Shown: in pieces, positions 23,997-33,507 of the stretch
Layout: each line of letters opens with the position of its first letter
How positions within the stretch are numbered: the first letter of the stretch is position 1
Assembly: GCA_905479835.1 (NCBI GenBank)
Contig: CAJQNZ010000003.1
Span: 1 to 64,000 of the forward strand
Source of the DNA: an uncultured Flavobacteriaceae bacterium
Lineage (GTDB): Bacteria; Bacteroidota; Bacteroidia; Flavobacteriales; Flavobacteriaceae
Direction of reading: 5' to 3'
DNA length: 64,000 nucleotides
Program-made: the position numbers and the translations under genes
The notes under the pieces: generated by a model
What the model saw: the letters and a program-made list of their open reading frames with translations, nothing else
What the model was told of the DNA's origin: nothing
Database searches by the model: none

Positions 23997-24671
23997 ATGA
24001 ATTTTAAAAGTTTTACACGTACTGAAATCCTTGGGTTTATTTTTTTACTGTTAGTTTATACTTTGGGTATTTACTTTTCCAATACTGATCTAGAATACTT
24101 CAATACTTCTTACGCACAAGAAGATGGTTTTGCTGAATATGGAACTGCATTTATTCTAGGATGTATCTGTTTGTTTTTATTAAATAAACTCTTCAAATTA
24201 TGGTCTTATAAACCCATATTATGGAAGATTGGTGTGATCGGAATGGCATTGATATTTTTATTCGGTGCCGGAGAAGAAATTTCTTGGGGTCAACGAATTT
24301 TTAATATAGAATCTTCAGAGTACTTCAAGCAAAACAATGCTCAACAAGAGACCAATCTTCACAACATGGTTGTCGGTGAAACGAAAATAAACAAACTTAT
24401 TTTTAGTCAAGTATTGACTGTTGTTTTAGTAATTTACTTACTTATACTTCCAGTTCTTTATCGTAAAATCGAATCCATAAAAAAACTAGTTGAAACATTC
24501 GGAGTACCTATTCCTCAATGGAAGCATACAATTGCATTTTTACTGGCAACAGGTTTAATTATGTTTATGCCTTCTGAACGAAAATGGGAATTGTATGAAC
24601 TGGCATTTGCAGTACTATTCTTTTTGATTTTCTTAAATCCATTCAACAGTTTAGTGTATAAAGAAAAGTAG
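23997..24671 (+). CDS. Conserved multi-pass membrane protein of unknown function
   Basis: About 6 TM helices with FGAGEEISWGQRIFNIES and QQETNLHN motifs; part of the same transcription unit. Confidence 0.6.
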   Translation: MNFKSFTRTEILGFIFLLLVYTLGIYFSNTDLEYFNTSYAQEDGFAEYGTAFILGCICLFLLNKLFKLWSYKPILWKIGVIGMALIFLFGAGEEISWGQRIFNIESSEYFKQNNAQQETNLHNMVVGETKINKLIFSQVLTVVLVIYLLILPVLYRKIESIKKLVETFGVPIPQWKHTIAFLLATGLIMFMPSERKWELYELAFAVLFFLIFLNPFNSLVYKEK

Positions 24672-24674
24672 TTT

Positions 24675-25244
24675 TTACGAGAGGTATTTTGCCATAAAAT
24701 ATTTCCATAATTGGTACATCAATGTTCCATTAATAATTCCTACCATAAATCCAAAAAGCACATCTGCAGGAAAGTGAACACCAATATAGATACGGCTATA
24801 TCCAACTAATATCGCCCATATAATCAAAAAGTAAGCGAAGTATTTACTATGTTTTCTAAGTATCAATAAGAAAAATACCGCTACAGAAAGTGAGGTTGAA
24901 GCATGTGCAGAAAAGAATGAGAATCTACCTCCGCATGATGGTTTTACAAGTCGTATCAAACCATTTAAATCTTCATTAAAACAAGGACGTAGTCTTTCAA
25001 ACCCATATTTAAAAATATTCGATAATTGGTCAGAAATCGTAATTACTAGCACAACTGCTAAAACAGTAAAAACAAGTTTTTTAAAACCAAAATACTTGTA
25101 GACAAGATATAAAACGAAAAGGTAAACTGGAACAGAAGTAACTGTATAGGTCATAAATAACCAAAAAACATCCCAATTTTCTGAACCTAAATTATTAAGG
25201 TAGATTAATAATTCTATATCTAATTCTTTAATTCTTTCTAGCAT
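24675..25244 (-). CDS. Phosphatase PAP2 family protein
   Basis: KYGFERLRPC, FFSAHASTSLS, YSRIYIGVHFPADVLFG (PAP2 motifs 1-3). Confidence 0.93.
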   Translation of the reverse strand: MLERIKELDIELLIYLNNLGSENWDVFWLFMTYTVTSVPVYLFVLYLVYKYFGFKKLVFTVLAVVLVITISDQLSNIFKYGFERLRPCFNEDLNGLIRLVKPSCGGRFSFFSAHASTSLSVAVFFLLILRKHSKYFAYFLIIWAILVGYSRIYIGVHFPADVLFGFMVGIINGTLMYQLWKYFMAKYLS

Positions 25245-25273
25245 ATAACAATTATTAATCTACCGTATTATTT

Positions 25274-26359
25274 TTATTTTGAAAAAGGATACATTTCTAA
25301 CTGGAAATATAAATCCGTCTTTGGAGGGACACCACTACCTCCATATTCACCATATGCTAAATGATATGGAATAAAAAGCATGACTTTATCTCCATAATAC
25401 ATTTCTTGCAGGCCTTCTTTAAACCCTTGAACTAATCTTGCCTCCATACTATAAACACTTGCAAATGGTTCATATTGAACTTTTGGATTGTATTTCAGAT
25501 ACTCTTTCGCAACATCTTCATAATTTGTCGCCAATAATTGTCCATCTGTAAAATAAGCTGCATAATTAATTAATATACTATTTCCTATAGTTGGCTTTGG
25601 TCCTTCTCCTTTTTTCTCAAAATAAATTTTTAAACCAGAAGGTAATTCTGTTGCTTCTATTTTAAACTTTTCAATTTTATTAAGAAATTTCTCTTTCCTT
25701 TCTTCAATTGATAGAAATTGAGCGTCAAAAACTTCAAACGCTTTAAAATTTTCAGCATCACTTCCTTTTCTCACAATAACAACTTTATTCATTATTGTGT
25801 TAACTTTAGTTGAATTTACAACATCTAGACCTTTTACAATCTCTCCAAAAACAGAATGTTTTCCATCCAAATGAAGTTGAGGGCTAAGTGTAATAAAAAA
25901 TTGGCTCCCATTAGAAGCTGGACCACCATTGGCCATAGATAAAATTCCTGGCTTATGATGGCTTAACAATAATTTTCCTATAGAATCTACAGCAAATTCA
26001 TCTGCAAACTTGTATCCTGGACCTCCTGTCCCATTTATTAACGGATCACCTCCCTGAATCATAAAATCATTGGAATCACCGTTGGATTTACTTATCACTC
26101 TATGAAAAATCTTTCCATCATAAAACGGTTTACCTTTCATAGAATCTGTAACTCTTTTATTAGTTCCTTCGGCTAAAGAAACAAAATTACCAACTGTTAT
26201 AGGTGCATTTTTATAATCCAATGACAATAACATATCTCCATTATCTGTCTGTATATCAGCATAAATACCATCACCTAAATGTTTATATTTAGGATCCTCT
26301 ACTTGGCATGAATACAAGAAAAGTAAAGCAAGAATTCCAACAAATTTAAATACCCTCAT
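25274..26359 (-). CDS. Dual-family peptidylprolyl isomerase: N-terminal cyclophilin and C-terminal FKBP, lipoprotein
   Basis: LYSCQ lipobox; FHRVI..FMIQGGDP..LSMANGGPASNGSQFFITL (cyclophilin); FKBP-type VQGFKEGLQEMYYGDKVMLFIPYHLAYGE. Confidence 0.92.
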   Translation of the reverse strand: MRVFKFVGILALLFLYSCQVEDPKYKHLGDGIYADIQTDNGDMLLSLDYKNAPITVGNFVSLAEGTNKRVTDSMKGKPFYDGKIFHRVISKSNGDSNDFMIQGGDPLINGTGGPGYKFADEFAVDSIGKLLLSHHKPGILSMANGGPASNGSQFFITLSPQLHLDGKHSVFGEIVKGLDVVNSTKVNTIMNKVVIVRKGSDAENFKAFEVFDAQFLSIEERKEKFLNKIEKFKIEATELPSGLKIYFEKKGEGPKPTIGNSILINYAAYFTDGQLLATNYEDVAKEYLKYNPKVQYEPFASVYSMEARLVQGFKEGLQEMYYGDKVMLFIPYHLAYGEYGGSGVPPKTDLYFQLEMYPFSK

Positions 26360-26363
26360 TATT

Positions 26364-27071
26364 TTATTGTTTTATTATTTCTAATAATTCAATTTCAAAA
26401 ATAAGTGGCATAAACGGTTTTATTACACCAGCTCTTGGAGTTGCACCATAGGCCAATTCTTGAGGTACAAATAACCTATATTTAGATCCTACATTCATTA
26501 ATTGGATTCCTTCTATCCATCCTTTAATCATTTGATTTACATTGTGTTCATAAGGAGTCCCTCTTTCAACTGAACTGTCAAATACTATTCCATTCGTTAA
26601 AGTACCATGATAGTGCGCTTTTACTCTTGAAGTTGCTAAAGGTTTTTCTCCTGTACCTTCCTTAAGAACAATATATTGCAAGCCACTTTCTGTAACCTGA
26701 ACATTTTCTTTGGATTTGTTTTCTTCAAGAAATTTTTCTCCGGCTATCTTTGTTTCTTTATATTTTAATTCTGCATTTTTTGCCGCTTCTTGTTGTCTTT
26801 TCATTCTGAAATAATTGGTCAAAATTTCATTTACATCTTTTTCCTCTATTAGTAAATTAATAGAATCCATCCCATTTCTATAACCTTGAACAAATGCCTC
26901 TTCATTTACTTCATCAAAATTCTTTTTTAATTTAATTGCCATATCCATTCCTACAGCATAACTTACAGAATCCAATTCGGTTTCTAAAGAAATTGATGAT
27001 GAATTCTGACTATTACAAGACATCAAAGTTGATACTGTAATTACTACTACTAAAAATTTAATTGCTTTCAT
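26364..27071 (-). CDS. FKBP-type peptidylprolyl isomerase, lipoprotein
   Basis: LMSCNS lipobox; VKAHYHGTLTNGIVFDSSVERG, IKGWIEGIQLMNVGSKYRLFVPQELAYG. Confidence 0.94.
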   Translation of the reverse strand: MKAIKFLVVVITVSTLMSCNSQNSSSISLETELDSVSYAVGMDMAIKLKKNFDEVNEEAFVQGYRNGMDSINLLIEEKDVNEILTNYFRMKRQQEAAKNAELKYKETKIAGEKFLEENKSKENVQVTESGLQYIVLKEGTGEKPLATSRVKAHYHGTLTNGIVFDSSVERGTPYEHNVNQMIKGWIEGIQLMNVGSKYRLFVPQELAYGATPRAGVIKPFMPLIFEIELLEIIKQ

Positions 27072-27606
27072 TATTTCTATTTATTTTATTTAATTTAACT
27101 TTATATATTAATGGTTGTTTAACTCCTATTTTCTCTTTATCACCAGAAAAACCAAATGCATTATAAGATGGAAATAAAAAAATAATTTCTTCCTTCTCTT
27201 TCATTAATTTTAATCCATTTTGGATTCCTGATTCTATGTTTTCTTTATCAATCTTATATTTTTGAACTCCCAATGTTTTATTTGAATAAATTACATTTTC
27301 AAGCAAGTCTGATATTTCATATTCAAATTCTACTTCATCACCTATACTTGGTGTAAGAATAGACTCATTATTCTTTATGAGATATTTATACCAAAAACCA
27401 TTCTGAGAATTGTAATAAACACTTAATGTATCTTGATTCATATAATACTTTATAGCCTCTTCTTCTACAATATTTATCTTCTTGTTAAGATTGACTGAAG
27501 CTTTCATATAAGATTGAGTATGATTACTTATAGGTCTTCTTGGAAGTGGTTCTGAACAAGAATATATTAATAATAGTAGTATTATTGTAAGACTATATCT
27601 ACTCAT
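27058..27606 (-). CDS. gldI: Gliding motility-associated peptidylprolyl isomerase GldI
   Basis: LIYSCSEPLPRRPIS lipoprotein N-terminus, FKBP-like C-terminus; position between nrnA-like and FKBP genes. Confidence 0.85.
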   Translation of the reverse strand: MSRYSLTIILLLLIYSCSEPLPRRPISNHTQSYMKASVNLNKKINIVEEEAIKYYMNQDTLSVYYNSQNGFWYKYLIKNNESILTPSIGDEVEFEYEISDLLENVIYSNKTLGVQKYKIDKENIESGIQNGLKLMKEKEEIIFLFPSYNAFGFSGDKEKIGVKQPLIYKVKLNKINRNNESN

Positions 27607-28627
27607 TTGACTTTTCTAATTCATTTTTATATGCTGGAAGCAAACTTAAAAAAATCGGAATAGTTTCTTCCATTGTCACATCTGATCTTCCTCCTGCGGC
27701 ATTATCGTGTCCTCCTCCATTATAATGTTTTCTAGAAAATTTATTTACTGAAAAACTCCCTTTGGAACGGAAAGAAATTTTGATGATTTTTTGCTCTACA
27801 TCTTCAATAAAAATTGCTGCAAATAGTATTCCTTCAAGCGACAAAGCATAATTTACAACTCCTTCTGTATCTCCTTTTTGAAAATTAAATTCATTCAATT
27901 CTTTTTGCGTCAAGGTTATATACGCTGTATTAAACTCCTTTTTTACTTTTAAATTGCTCAATGCACGCCCTAGTAATTGCAGTCTACTATAGGAGTTCAC
28001 ATCATATACATTGTTATGAATACGAGCATTATCTGCTCCTTTATCAATTAAATCTGCAATAATCCGATGAGTTGTACTTGTAGTAGATGGAAAACGGAAT
28101 GAACCAGTATCGGTCATTATACCTACGTATAAGTTGGTCGCAATCGCGCTATCTATTTCATCAACTGCTTCCAACATTTCAATAAAATGATACACCATTT
28201 GGCAAGTGGAACATACAGAAATATCAGAATAGATATACTTACTTATAGATCTGTCTGGTTCTTGATGATGATCAATCATGATAAATTCTGCTTCACATGT
28301 CTCAACAGTTTTTTTCATATCTTCACCAATACGATGCAAGGCATTAAAATCCAGGAGAAATATTACAGAGGCTTCTGAAAGTGCTTTTTTTGATTGCTTA
28401 TTTTGTTTGTCAAAAAAACGAACAGAATCAGAAGAAGGCATCCATTTTAAAAAACTTGGGTAATCATTTGGCGAAACAATTGTTACATCGTGCTTCTTTC
28501 CAAGATAGTGATACATCGCAAGTGATGCTCCTATAGCGTCTCCATCAGGATTTCTATGTGGTATAATTACAATCTTTTGCGGAGAAGATAGTAACTCTTT
28601 AATGTCTTTAACCTGTTCTTTATTCAT
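27599..28627 (-). CDS. DHH/DHHA1 phosphoesterase, NrnA-like
   Basis: IIPHRNPDGDAIGASLA, IMIDHHQEPD, KHYNGGGHDNAAGG; start trimmed to MNKEQV. Confidence 0.9.
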   Translation of the reverse strand: MNKEQVKDIKELLSSPQKIVIIPHRNPDGDAIGASLAMYHYLGKKHDVTIVSPNDYPSFLKWMPSSDSVRFFDKQNKQSKKALSEASVIFLLDFNALHRIGEDMKKTVETCEAEFIMIDHHQEPDRSISKYIYSDISVCSTCQMVYHFIEMLEAVDEIDSAIATNLYVGIMTDTGSFRFPSTTSTTHRIIADLIDKGADNARIHNNVYDVNSYSRLQLLGRALSNLKVKKEFNTAYITLTQKELNEFNFQKGDTEGVVNYALSLEGILFAAIFIEDVEQKIIKISFRSKGSFSVNKFSRKHYNGGGHDNAAGGRSDVTMEETIPIFLSLLPAYKNELEKSNE

Positions 28628-28685
28628 ATGGTTGCGAATATACAATTAAAAGTTTATTTGCTATTTATTTTTAAAAAGAAAACTG

Positions 28686-28693
28686 TACATTTG
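28686..28693 (+). promoter_or_regulatory. -7 element TACATTTG upstream of ndk
   Basis: Matches TAnnTTTG, 22 nt upstream of the ndk ATG. Confidence 0.55.
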
Positions 28694-28715
28694 CAACCGA
28701 TAAAAAACAAATAAA

Positions 28716-29135
28716 ATGGCAACAAATAGAACATTCACAATGCTTAAACCTGATTCAGTAGAAAAAGGCTACATAGGCGCAATATTAGAAAAAATTAATG
28801 CTGCAGGTTTTAGAATCGTAGCAATGAAAATGACTCACATGACAACTGCTGATGCACAAGAGTTTTATGCAGTTCATAACGAACGTCCTTTTTACGGAGA
28901 ATTGGTTGAATATATGACTCGAGGTCCTATAGTAGCGGCAATTTTAGAAAAAGAGAATGCTGTTGATGATTTTAGAGCTCTGATTGGTGCTACCAATCCT
29001 GCTGATGCCGCTGAAGGAACTATACGTAAATTGTATGCTGCCTCAATGGGTGAAAATGCTGTTCATGGTTCTGATAGTGATGAAAATGCAGCAATAGAAG
29101 GTTTCTTTCACTTTTCTGGAAGAGACCAATTCTAA
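28716..29135 (+). CDS. ndk: Nucleoside-diphosphate kinase
   Basis: [39 protein letters not shown] active-site His. Confidence 0.98.
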   Translation: MATNRTFTMLKPDSVEKGYIGAILEKINAAGFRIVAMKMTHMTTADAQEFYAVHNERPFYGELVEYMTRGPIVAAILEKENAVDDFRALIGATNPADAAEGTIRKLYAASMGENAVHGSDSDENAAIEGFFHFSGRDQF

Positions 29136-29158
29136 AAACACATACACACAATTACATT

Positions 29159-29189
29159 AAAAAATCGATTCGTAAAGAATCGATTTTTT
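29159..29189 (+). terminator. Rho-independent terminator after ndk
   Basis: AAAAAATCGATTC-GTAAA-GAATCGATTTTTT, 13-bp stem followed by T-run. Confidence 0.9.
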
Positions 29190-29249
29190 TTTGATTACGA
29201 ATTTGATATTGTGTTCCAACTTTTTTTTTATAATTTAGCATACCATATT

Positions 29250-29621
29250 ATGCCCTACAAAATAAATATACTTAAAAAAAGAGTACTTGTCACATTTGAT
29301 GATACCGCTGCAAAAAAAGAAATTACAAATGCATTTCTTGAAATAGTTGAAACTATAGATATAAAAGAACTTAATTATATTATTTTTGATTGTTCAAAAG
29401 TAATTAATTATGTATTACCAGCAGATTATTTATGGAGAGGTAAACTTATTACCAAATTTTCTGAATCTTGGAACCCAAACATAACTATACTATGTGTTGC
29501 CACTAATCCTGAAATACGATTTATGGCTTCAGCCTTTGTAAATATTAGTGAACAATTAAAATGGAATTACAAACTTTTTAAAAATTTGAACGAGGCAATG
29601 TATTTTTTAAACAATAAATAA
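29250..29621 (+). CDS. Small orphan protein, possibly STAS-like (paralogue 1)
   Basis: Start set at MPYKINILKK; alternating beta/alpha pattern; aligned end to end with the next ORF. Confidence 0.55.
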   Translation: MPYKINILKKRVLVTFDDTAAKKEITNAFLEIVETIDIKELNYIIFDCSKVINYVLPADYLWRGKLITKFSESWNPNITILCVATNPEIRFMASAFVNISEQLKWNYKLFKNLNEAMYFLNNK

Positions 29622-29759
29622 AAGATTCTAGTTTATTTATTATAAATCATGTAATAAAACATAAAAAAATCATAGCTTGCAAGTATATTTTTCGGTTATA
29701 ATGAATCGATTTTTTTATTATAATGCTTATATTGTGAATGTAGTTTTTTAAATTAAATT

Positions 29760-30131
29760 ATGAGTAATAAAATTGATTTTTTAAAAGACAAAGTAATTGC
29801 AACTTTTGGAGAAACAATTGAAGAAAATGAGATTACAGAAGCTTTTCTTAAAATTATTGATACGATTGATATTATCAATATAAATGCAATCATTCTTGAT
29901 TGTTCTTCAACAATCAACTATACAATTCCTGCAGATTACATGTCAAGAGTAAGAATCGTTACTCAATTTTCTACGACTTGGAATCCTGAATTGGATTTCA
30001 TCTATGTAACTACCAATAAAGAGATCATCCATATGATGACTGATATTATAAATCATGACCAAGATTTAAAATGGAAATATCATATTTTTAAAAATTTAAA
30101 CGATGCAATGCATTATTTAAGTAATAAATAA
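29760..30131 (+). CDS. Small orphan protein, possibly STAS-like (paralogue 2)
   Basis: Same length and shared motifs with 29250-29621 (IIxDCSxxINYxxPADY, TxxWNP, LKWxYxxFKNLNxAMxxLxNK). Confidence 0.6.
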   Translation: MSNKIDFLKDKVIATFGETIEENEITEAFLKIIDTIDIININAIILDCSSTINYTIPADYMSRVRIVTQFSTTWNPELDFIYVTTNKEIIHMMTDIINHDQDLKWKYHIFKNLNDAMHYLSNK

Positions 30132-30185
30132 AATATTCTAATTTTTTTAATATAAATTGCATACTATTACTATTAAATATATTTC

Positions 30186-30533
30186 ATGAAAAACATCATT
30201 ATATTAATTTCCATTTTCCTTATCAATGCTTCAGGATGTAAATCCAAAAAAGCAGATACACTTCCAGATTGTGTTCAAGAAATCATTGAAGGAGTAAGTT
30301 CCGATGAGTACTCAAGACAACCAATTAAAGTTTATCAATATACGTATAATGATGAAAAAGTATTTTACATTACTTATAAGTGTTGCGATATTCCAAGTTC
30401 ATTATATAATGAAAATTGTGATGAAATATGCTCTCCTGATGGAGGAATTACAGGGAAAGGTGATGGAAAGTGTGCTGATTTTTTCGACACTCGCAGTGAT
30501 GAAAAATTGATATGGGAAGATAAAAGTAAATAA
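30186..30533 (+). CDS. Small Cys-containing lipoprotein (DUF6970-like)
   Basis: NASGCKSKK lipobox; VYQYTYNDEKVFYITYKCCDIPSSLYNENC..PDGGITGKGDGKCADF. Confidence 0.65.
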   Translation: MKNIIILISIFLINASGCKSKKADTLPDCVQEIIEGVSSDEYSRQPIKVYQYTYNDEKVFYITYKCCDIPSSLYNENCDEICSPDGGITGKGDGKCADFFDTRSDEKLIWEDKSK

Positions 30534-30830
30534 TTAAATCAGCATAATTTTATTTACTAACTCATCATCCATTTCTTCATTAATCATCTGTATGATTTTT
30601 TCTTTACCATAACTCAATTCCTCGCGTAATACAGAAGATTTTAATTTTACAATGAGTGTTTTGTTTTCTAGTTTTACGCTTTCCGTATAAGAAGCTACTC
30701 CATTTCCCATTAATCGACTCCAAGCCTCACGAATATCCATCTGCTGTATACCTTTGGTCAAGTTATTTTCTTTAATAACAACTTTCATCAAGTCTTTTAA
30801 ACTATGATATGTGTTCTCTCTTTTTCCCAT
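30534..30830 (-). CDS. DUF721 (DciA-like) family protein
   Basis: [56 protein letters not shown]; start trimmed to MGKREN, overlaps the recF 3' end. Confidence 0.87.
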   Translation of the reverse strand: MGKRENTYHSLKDLMKVVIKENNLTKGIQQMDIREAWSRLMGNGVASYTESVKLENKTLIVKLKSSVLREELSYGKEKIIQMINEEMDDELVNKIMLI

Positions 30831-31908
30831 CCAATTTAAATATTTGATAAGATTGATTTGTTTTTTTAACAACCTCTTCTGTTCTATCTGCATGCGTATC
30901 ACTGATAAATAACTGTCCAAAATCATCTTGATTGACCAATTCTATAATCTGAGAAACCCGTTTCGCGTCCAATTTATCAAAAATATCATCCAATAACAAT
31001 ATTGGTTTCACATTTGCCTGGTTTTTAATAAAATCAAATTGAGCTAATTTCAACGCAATTAAGAAAGATTTTTGTTGCCCTTGACTTCCAAATTTTTTCA
31101 CAGAATAATCTCCTATTTGAAATTGTAAATCATCCTTATGAACACCTACACTTGTATATTGAAGCATTCTATCTCTCTCAAGATTATGCAGCAATATATC
31201 AGTAAGTTTTCCTTCATTCAGTTGTGTTTTATATTTGAGGCACACTTCTTCCTTACCATTGGAAATTGAAAAGTAACGCTCCTTAAATATGGGTCCAAAT
31301 TCTTTTAAAAAGGCTTTCCTTTTATTATAAATCAAGGTTCCGTATTGTTCTAGTTGCTCATCATATACTTTTAAATTTAAAGCGTCAAAAGTTCTATTGG
31401 CAGCAAAATACTTTAACAATGAATTTCGTTGTGAAAGAACCTTATTGTAATTGATCAGCGATTTTAAATACAGTTTGTCCGATTGAGAAATCACACCATC
31501 AATAAATTTTCTCCTCGTATCACTACCTTCAGTAATTAAATCTCTATCTGCTGGAGAAATTATAACTAATGGTAAATGTCCTATATGATCAGAAAATTTT
31601 TCATATTCTTTATCATTACGCTTGATAACTTTCTTCTGACCTCTTTTTAAACTACATAAAATTGTGTCTTTTCTTTCCTTAATCTTATACTCTCCTTCTA
31701 TCATAAAGAAGTCTTCATTATGTCTTATATTCTGAGAAGCGACTGGATTAAAGTAACTTTTTCCAAAAGAAAGGTAATATATTGCATCCAATACATTGGT
31801 TTTACCTATTCCATTATCACCAACAAAACAATTAATTTTATCTTGAAAATCAAATGATTGAGATTCAAAATTTTTAAAATTAAAGAGAGATAATTTTTCT
31901 AAATACAT
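30802..31908 (-). CDS. recF: DNA replication/repair protein RecF
   Basis: [25 protein letters not shown] (Walker A); [30 protein letters not shown]. Confidence 0.97.
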   Translation of the reverse strand: MYLEKLSLFNFKNFESQSFDFQDKINCFVGDNGIGKTNVLDAIYYLSFGKSYFNPVASQNIRHNEDFFMIEGEYKIKERKDTILCSLKRGQKKVIKRNDKEYEKFSDHIGHLPLVIISPADRDLITEGSDTRRKFIDGVISQSDKLYLKSLINYNKVLSQRNSLLKYFAANRTFDALNLKVYDEQLEQYGTLIYNKRKAFLKEFGPIFKERYFSISNGKEEVCLKYKTQLNEGKLTDILLHNLERDRMLQYTSVGVHKDDLQFQIGDYSVKKFGSQGQQKSFLIALKLAQFDFIKNQANVKPILLLDDIFDKLDAKRVSQIIELVNQDDFGQLFISDTHADRTEEVVKKTNQSYQIFKLDGKKREHIS

Positions 31909-31991
31909 TATTTTATATGGGTTCTAAAGAGAAAGTGCAAATTATTCATAATTTTGCGATTATAGCGTTTTTACTTTCCAATTAAAAATGA

Positions 31992-31999
31992 TACTTTTG
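31992..31999 (+). promoter_or_regulatory. -7 element TACTTTTG upstream of the TPR gene
   Basis: Matches TAnnTTTG, 22 nt upstream of the ATG at 32022. Confidence 0.5.
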
Positions 32000-32021
32000 C
32001 GCCTACAAATTTACGAAGATA

Positions 32022-32795
32022 ATGGCAACTTATAAAAAAAGAGGAAGCAAGAAAATTAAAAACGAAGCTGGAGAAGCACAATCAGCAATCGAAAGAGATA
32101 GTACAACTGCTGAAGTATTTAATACATTAGATGAAACAGCATCTAAGTCGGAAGATTGGGTGATAAAAAATCAACGCAATATTTTTATTGGATTGGGAAT
32201 TGTCGTCGCATTAATTTTGGCTTATCAAGCATATAACAACTTTGTTTCTGTACCTAATGAAAATGAAGCCGCAAATGAATTGGCTTTTCCAAAAAAATAT
32301 TTTGACCAAGCAACAAGTTCACCTGTAGCAGCAGATTCTTTATATACATTAGGTCTTGAAGGTGCTGAAGGTAAATACGGATTTATTGATATTTCGAATA
32401 AATTTTCTGGAACCAATGCAGGAAACTTGGCCAACTACTATGCTGGTATTTCTTATTTGAAAATGAAAAAATATCCTGAAGCAATTGAGTTTTTAGAAAA
32501 ATTCTCTTCTGATGATGAATTATTAGGACCTATTGCAAAAGGGGCAATTGGAGATGCATTTGCAGATTTAGACCAAGAAGATGATGCTTATGATTATTAT
32601 GTAAAAGCAGCTAACTTAAGAGATAATGATTTTACGACTCCTTTATTTTTATTAAAAGCAGCAAATACTGCTATGGAAATAGGAAAATATGGAAAAGCAC
32701 AATCAATGTATGAAAGAATTAAAAGTGATTTTCCTAATTCTGAAGAAGCTGCTAATATTGACATGTTCATAAATAAAGCGAAATACGCTCAATAA
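32022..32795 (+). CDS. Tetratricopeptide-repeat membrane-anchored protein
   Basis: One TM helix (IFIGLGIVVALILAYQAY) then TPR-like helices GNLANYYAGISYLKMKKYPEAIEFLEKF. Confidence 0.8.
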   Translation: MATYKKRGSKKIKNEAGEAQSAIERDSTTAEVFNTLDETASKSEDWVIKNQRNIFIGLGIVVALILAYQAYNNFVSVPNENEAANELAFPKKYFDQATSSPVAADSLYTLGLEGAEGKYGFIDISNKFSGTNAGNLANYYAGISYLKMKKYPEAIEFLEKFSSDDELLGPIAKGAIGDAFADLDQEDDAYDYYVKAANLRDNDFTTPLFLLKAANTAMEIGKYGKAQSMYERIKSDFPNSEEAANIDMFINKAKYAQ

Positions 32796-32878
32796 GACTG
32801 CTGGATAGTTTAGATTCATAGATGTATCGGAATTAAATTCTAACAATCTAAAAATCAAAATCACCAAATATCTGAATT

Positions 32879-33352
32879 ATGGCTACAACTAATTTATCTG
32901 ACTACGATAAAACAACTATCCCAAATGCGAAGAATCTTCGGTTTGGGATAGTTGTTTCTGAATGGAATACTGCTATTACTGAAAATCTATTTAAAGGTGC
33001 CCAAGATACTCTTCTAGAAAATGGTGTGCTAACTGAGAATATTATCCGATGGAATGTTCCTGGAAGTTTTGAATTAATTTTTGGGTGTAAAAAAATGTTA
33101 GAAACGCAGCAAGTAGATGCTATTATAGCGATAGGAAACGTTATTCAAGGGCAGACCAAGCATTTCGATTTCGTATGTGATGGTGTTACACAAGGAATTA
33201 AAGACTTGAATCTTGTCTATGATATTCCTACTATTTTCTGTGTGCTTACCGATAATACAATGCAGCAATCCATTGATCGTTCTGGTGGCATTCACGGAAA
33301 CAAAGGTGTAGAATGTGCTGTTGCCGCTATTAAAATGGCTATGATAGGATAA
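32879..33352 (+). CDS. ribH: 6,7-dimethyl-8-ribityllumazine synthase
   Basis: FGIVVSEWN, VPGSFELIFGCKKM, GNVIQGQTKHFDFVCDGVTQGI. Confidence 0.97.
   Translation: MATTNLSDYDKTTIPNAKNLRFGIVVSEWNTAITENLFKGAQDTLLENGVLTENIIRWNVPGSFELIFGCKKMLETQQVDAIIAIGNVIQGQTKHFDFVCDGVTQGIKDLNLVYDIPTIFCVLTDNTMQQSIDRSGGIHGNKGVECAVAAIKMAMIG
32910..32957. repeat. Long inverted repeat (hairpin) inside the ribH 5' coding region
   Basis: 16-bp perfect arms AAACAACTATCCCAAA (32910-32925) / TTTGGGATAGTTGTTT (32942-32957) plus inner CGAAG-AAT-CTTCG. Confidence 0.9.
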
Positions 33353-33507
33353 CCTATTCTATTTTTATTTTAACTTTCTTGTTAACAATTTTTAAGAACT
33401 GATAAGAGGAATTCTTTCTCTTTTTAAGTATCTTTGATTTTTATGCTAGTGAAGTGTTATTTTGACTAAATAAATGATATTCACTTCATCTTTTTAATTA
33501 TCTATAA

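Noticed and set aside
30304-30510. 68-aa plus-strand ORF inside the DUF6970-like lipoprotein gene
   Set aside because: Alternative frame of a better supported lipoprotein ORF with lipobox.
32796-32878. FMN riboswitch upstream of ribH
   Set aside because: The 83-nt gap is too short and lacks the conserved RFN-element blocks (e.g. AGGGCAGGGTGAAATTCCC-type segments).
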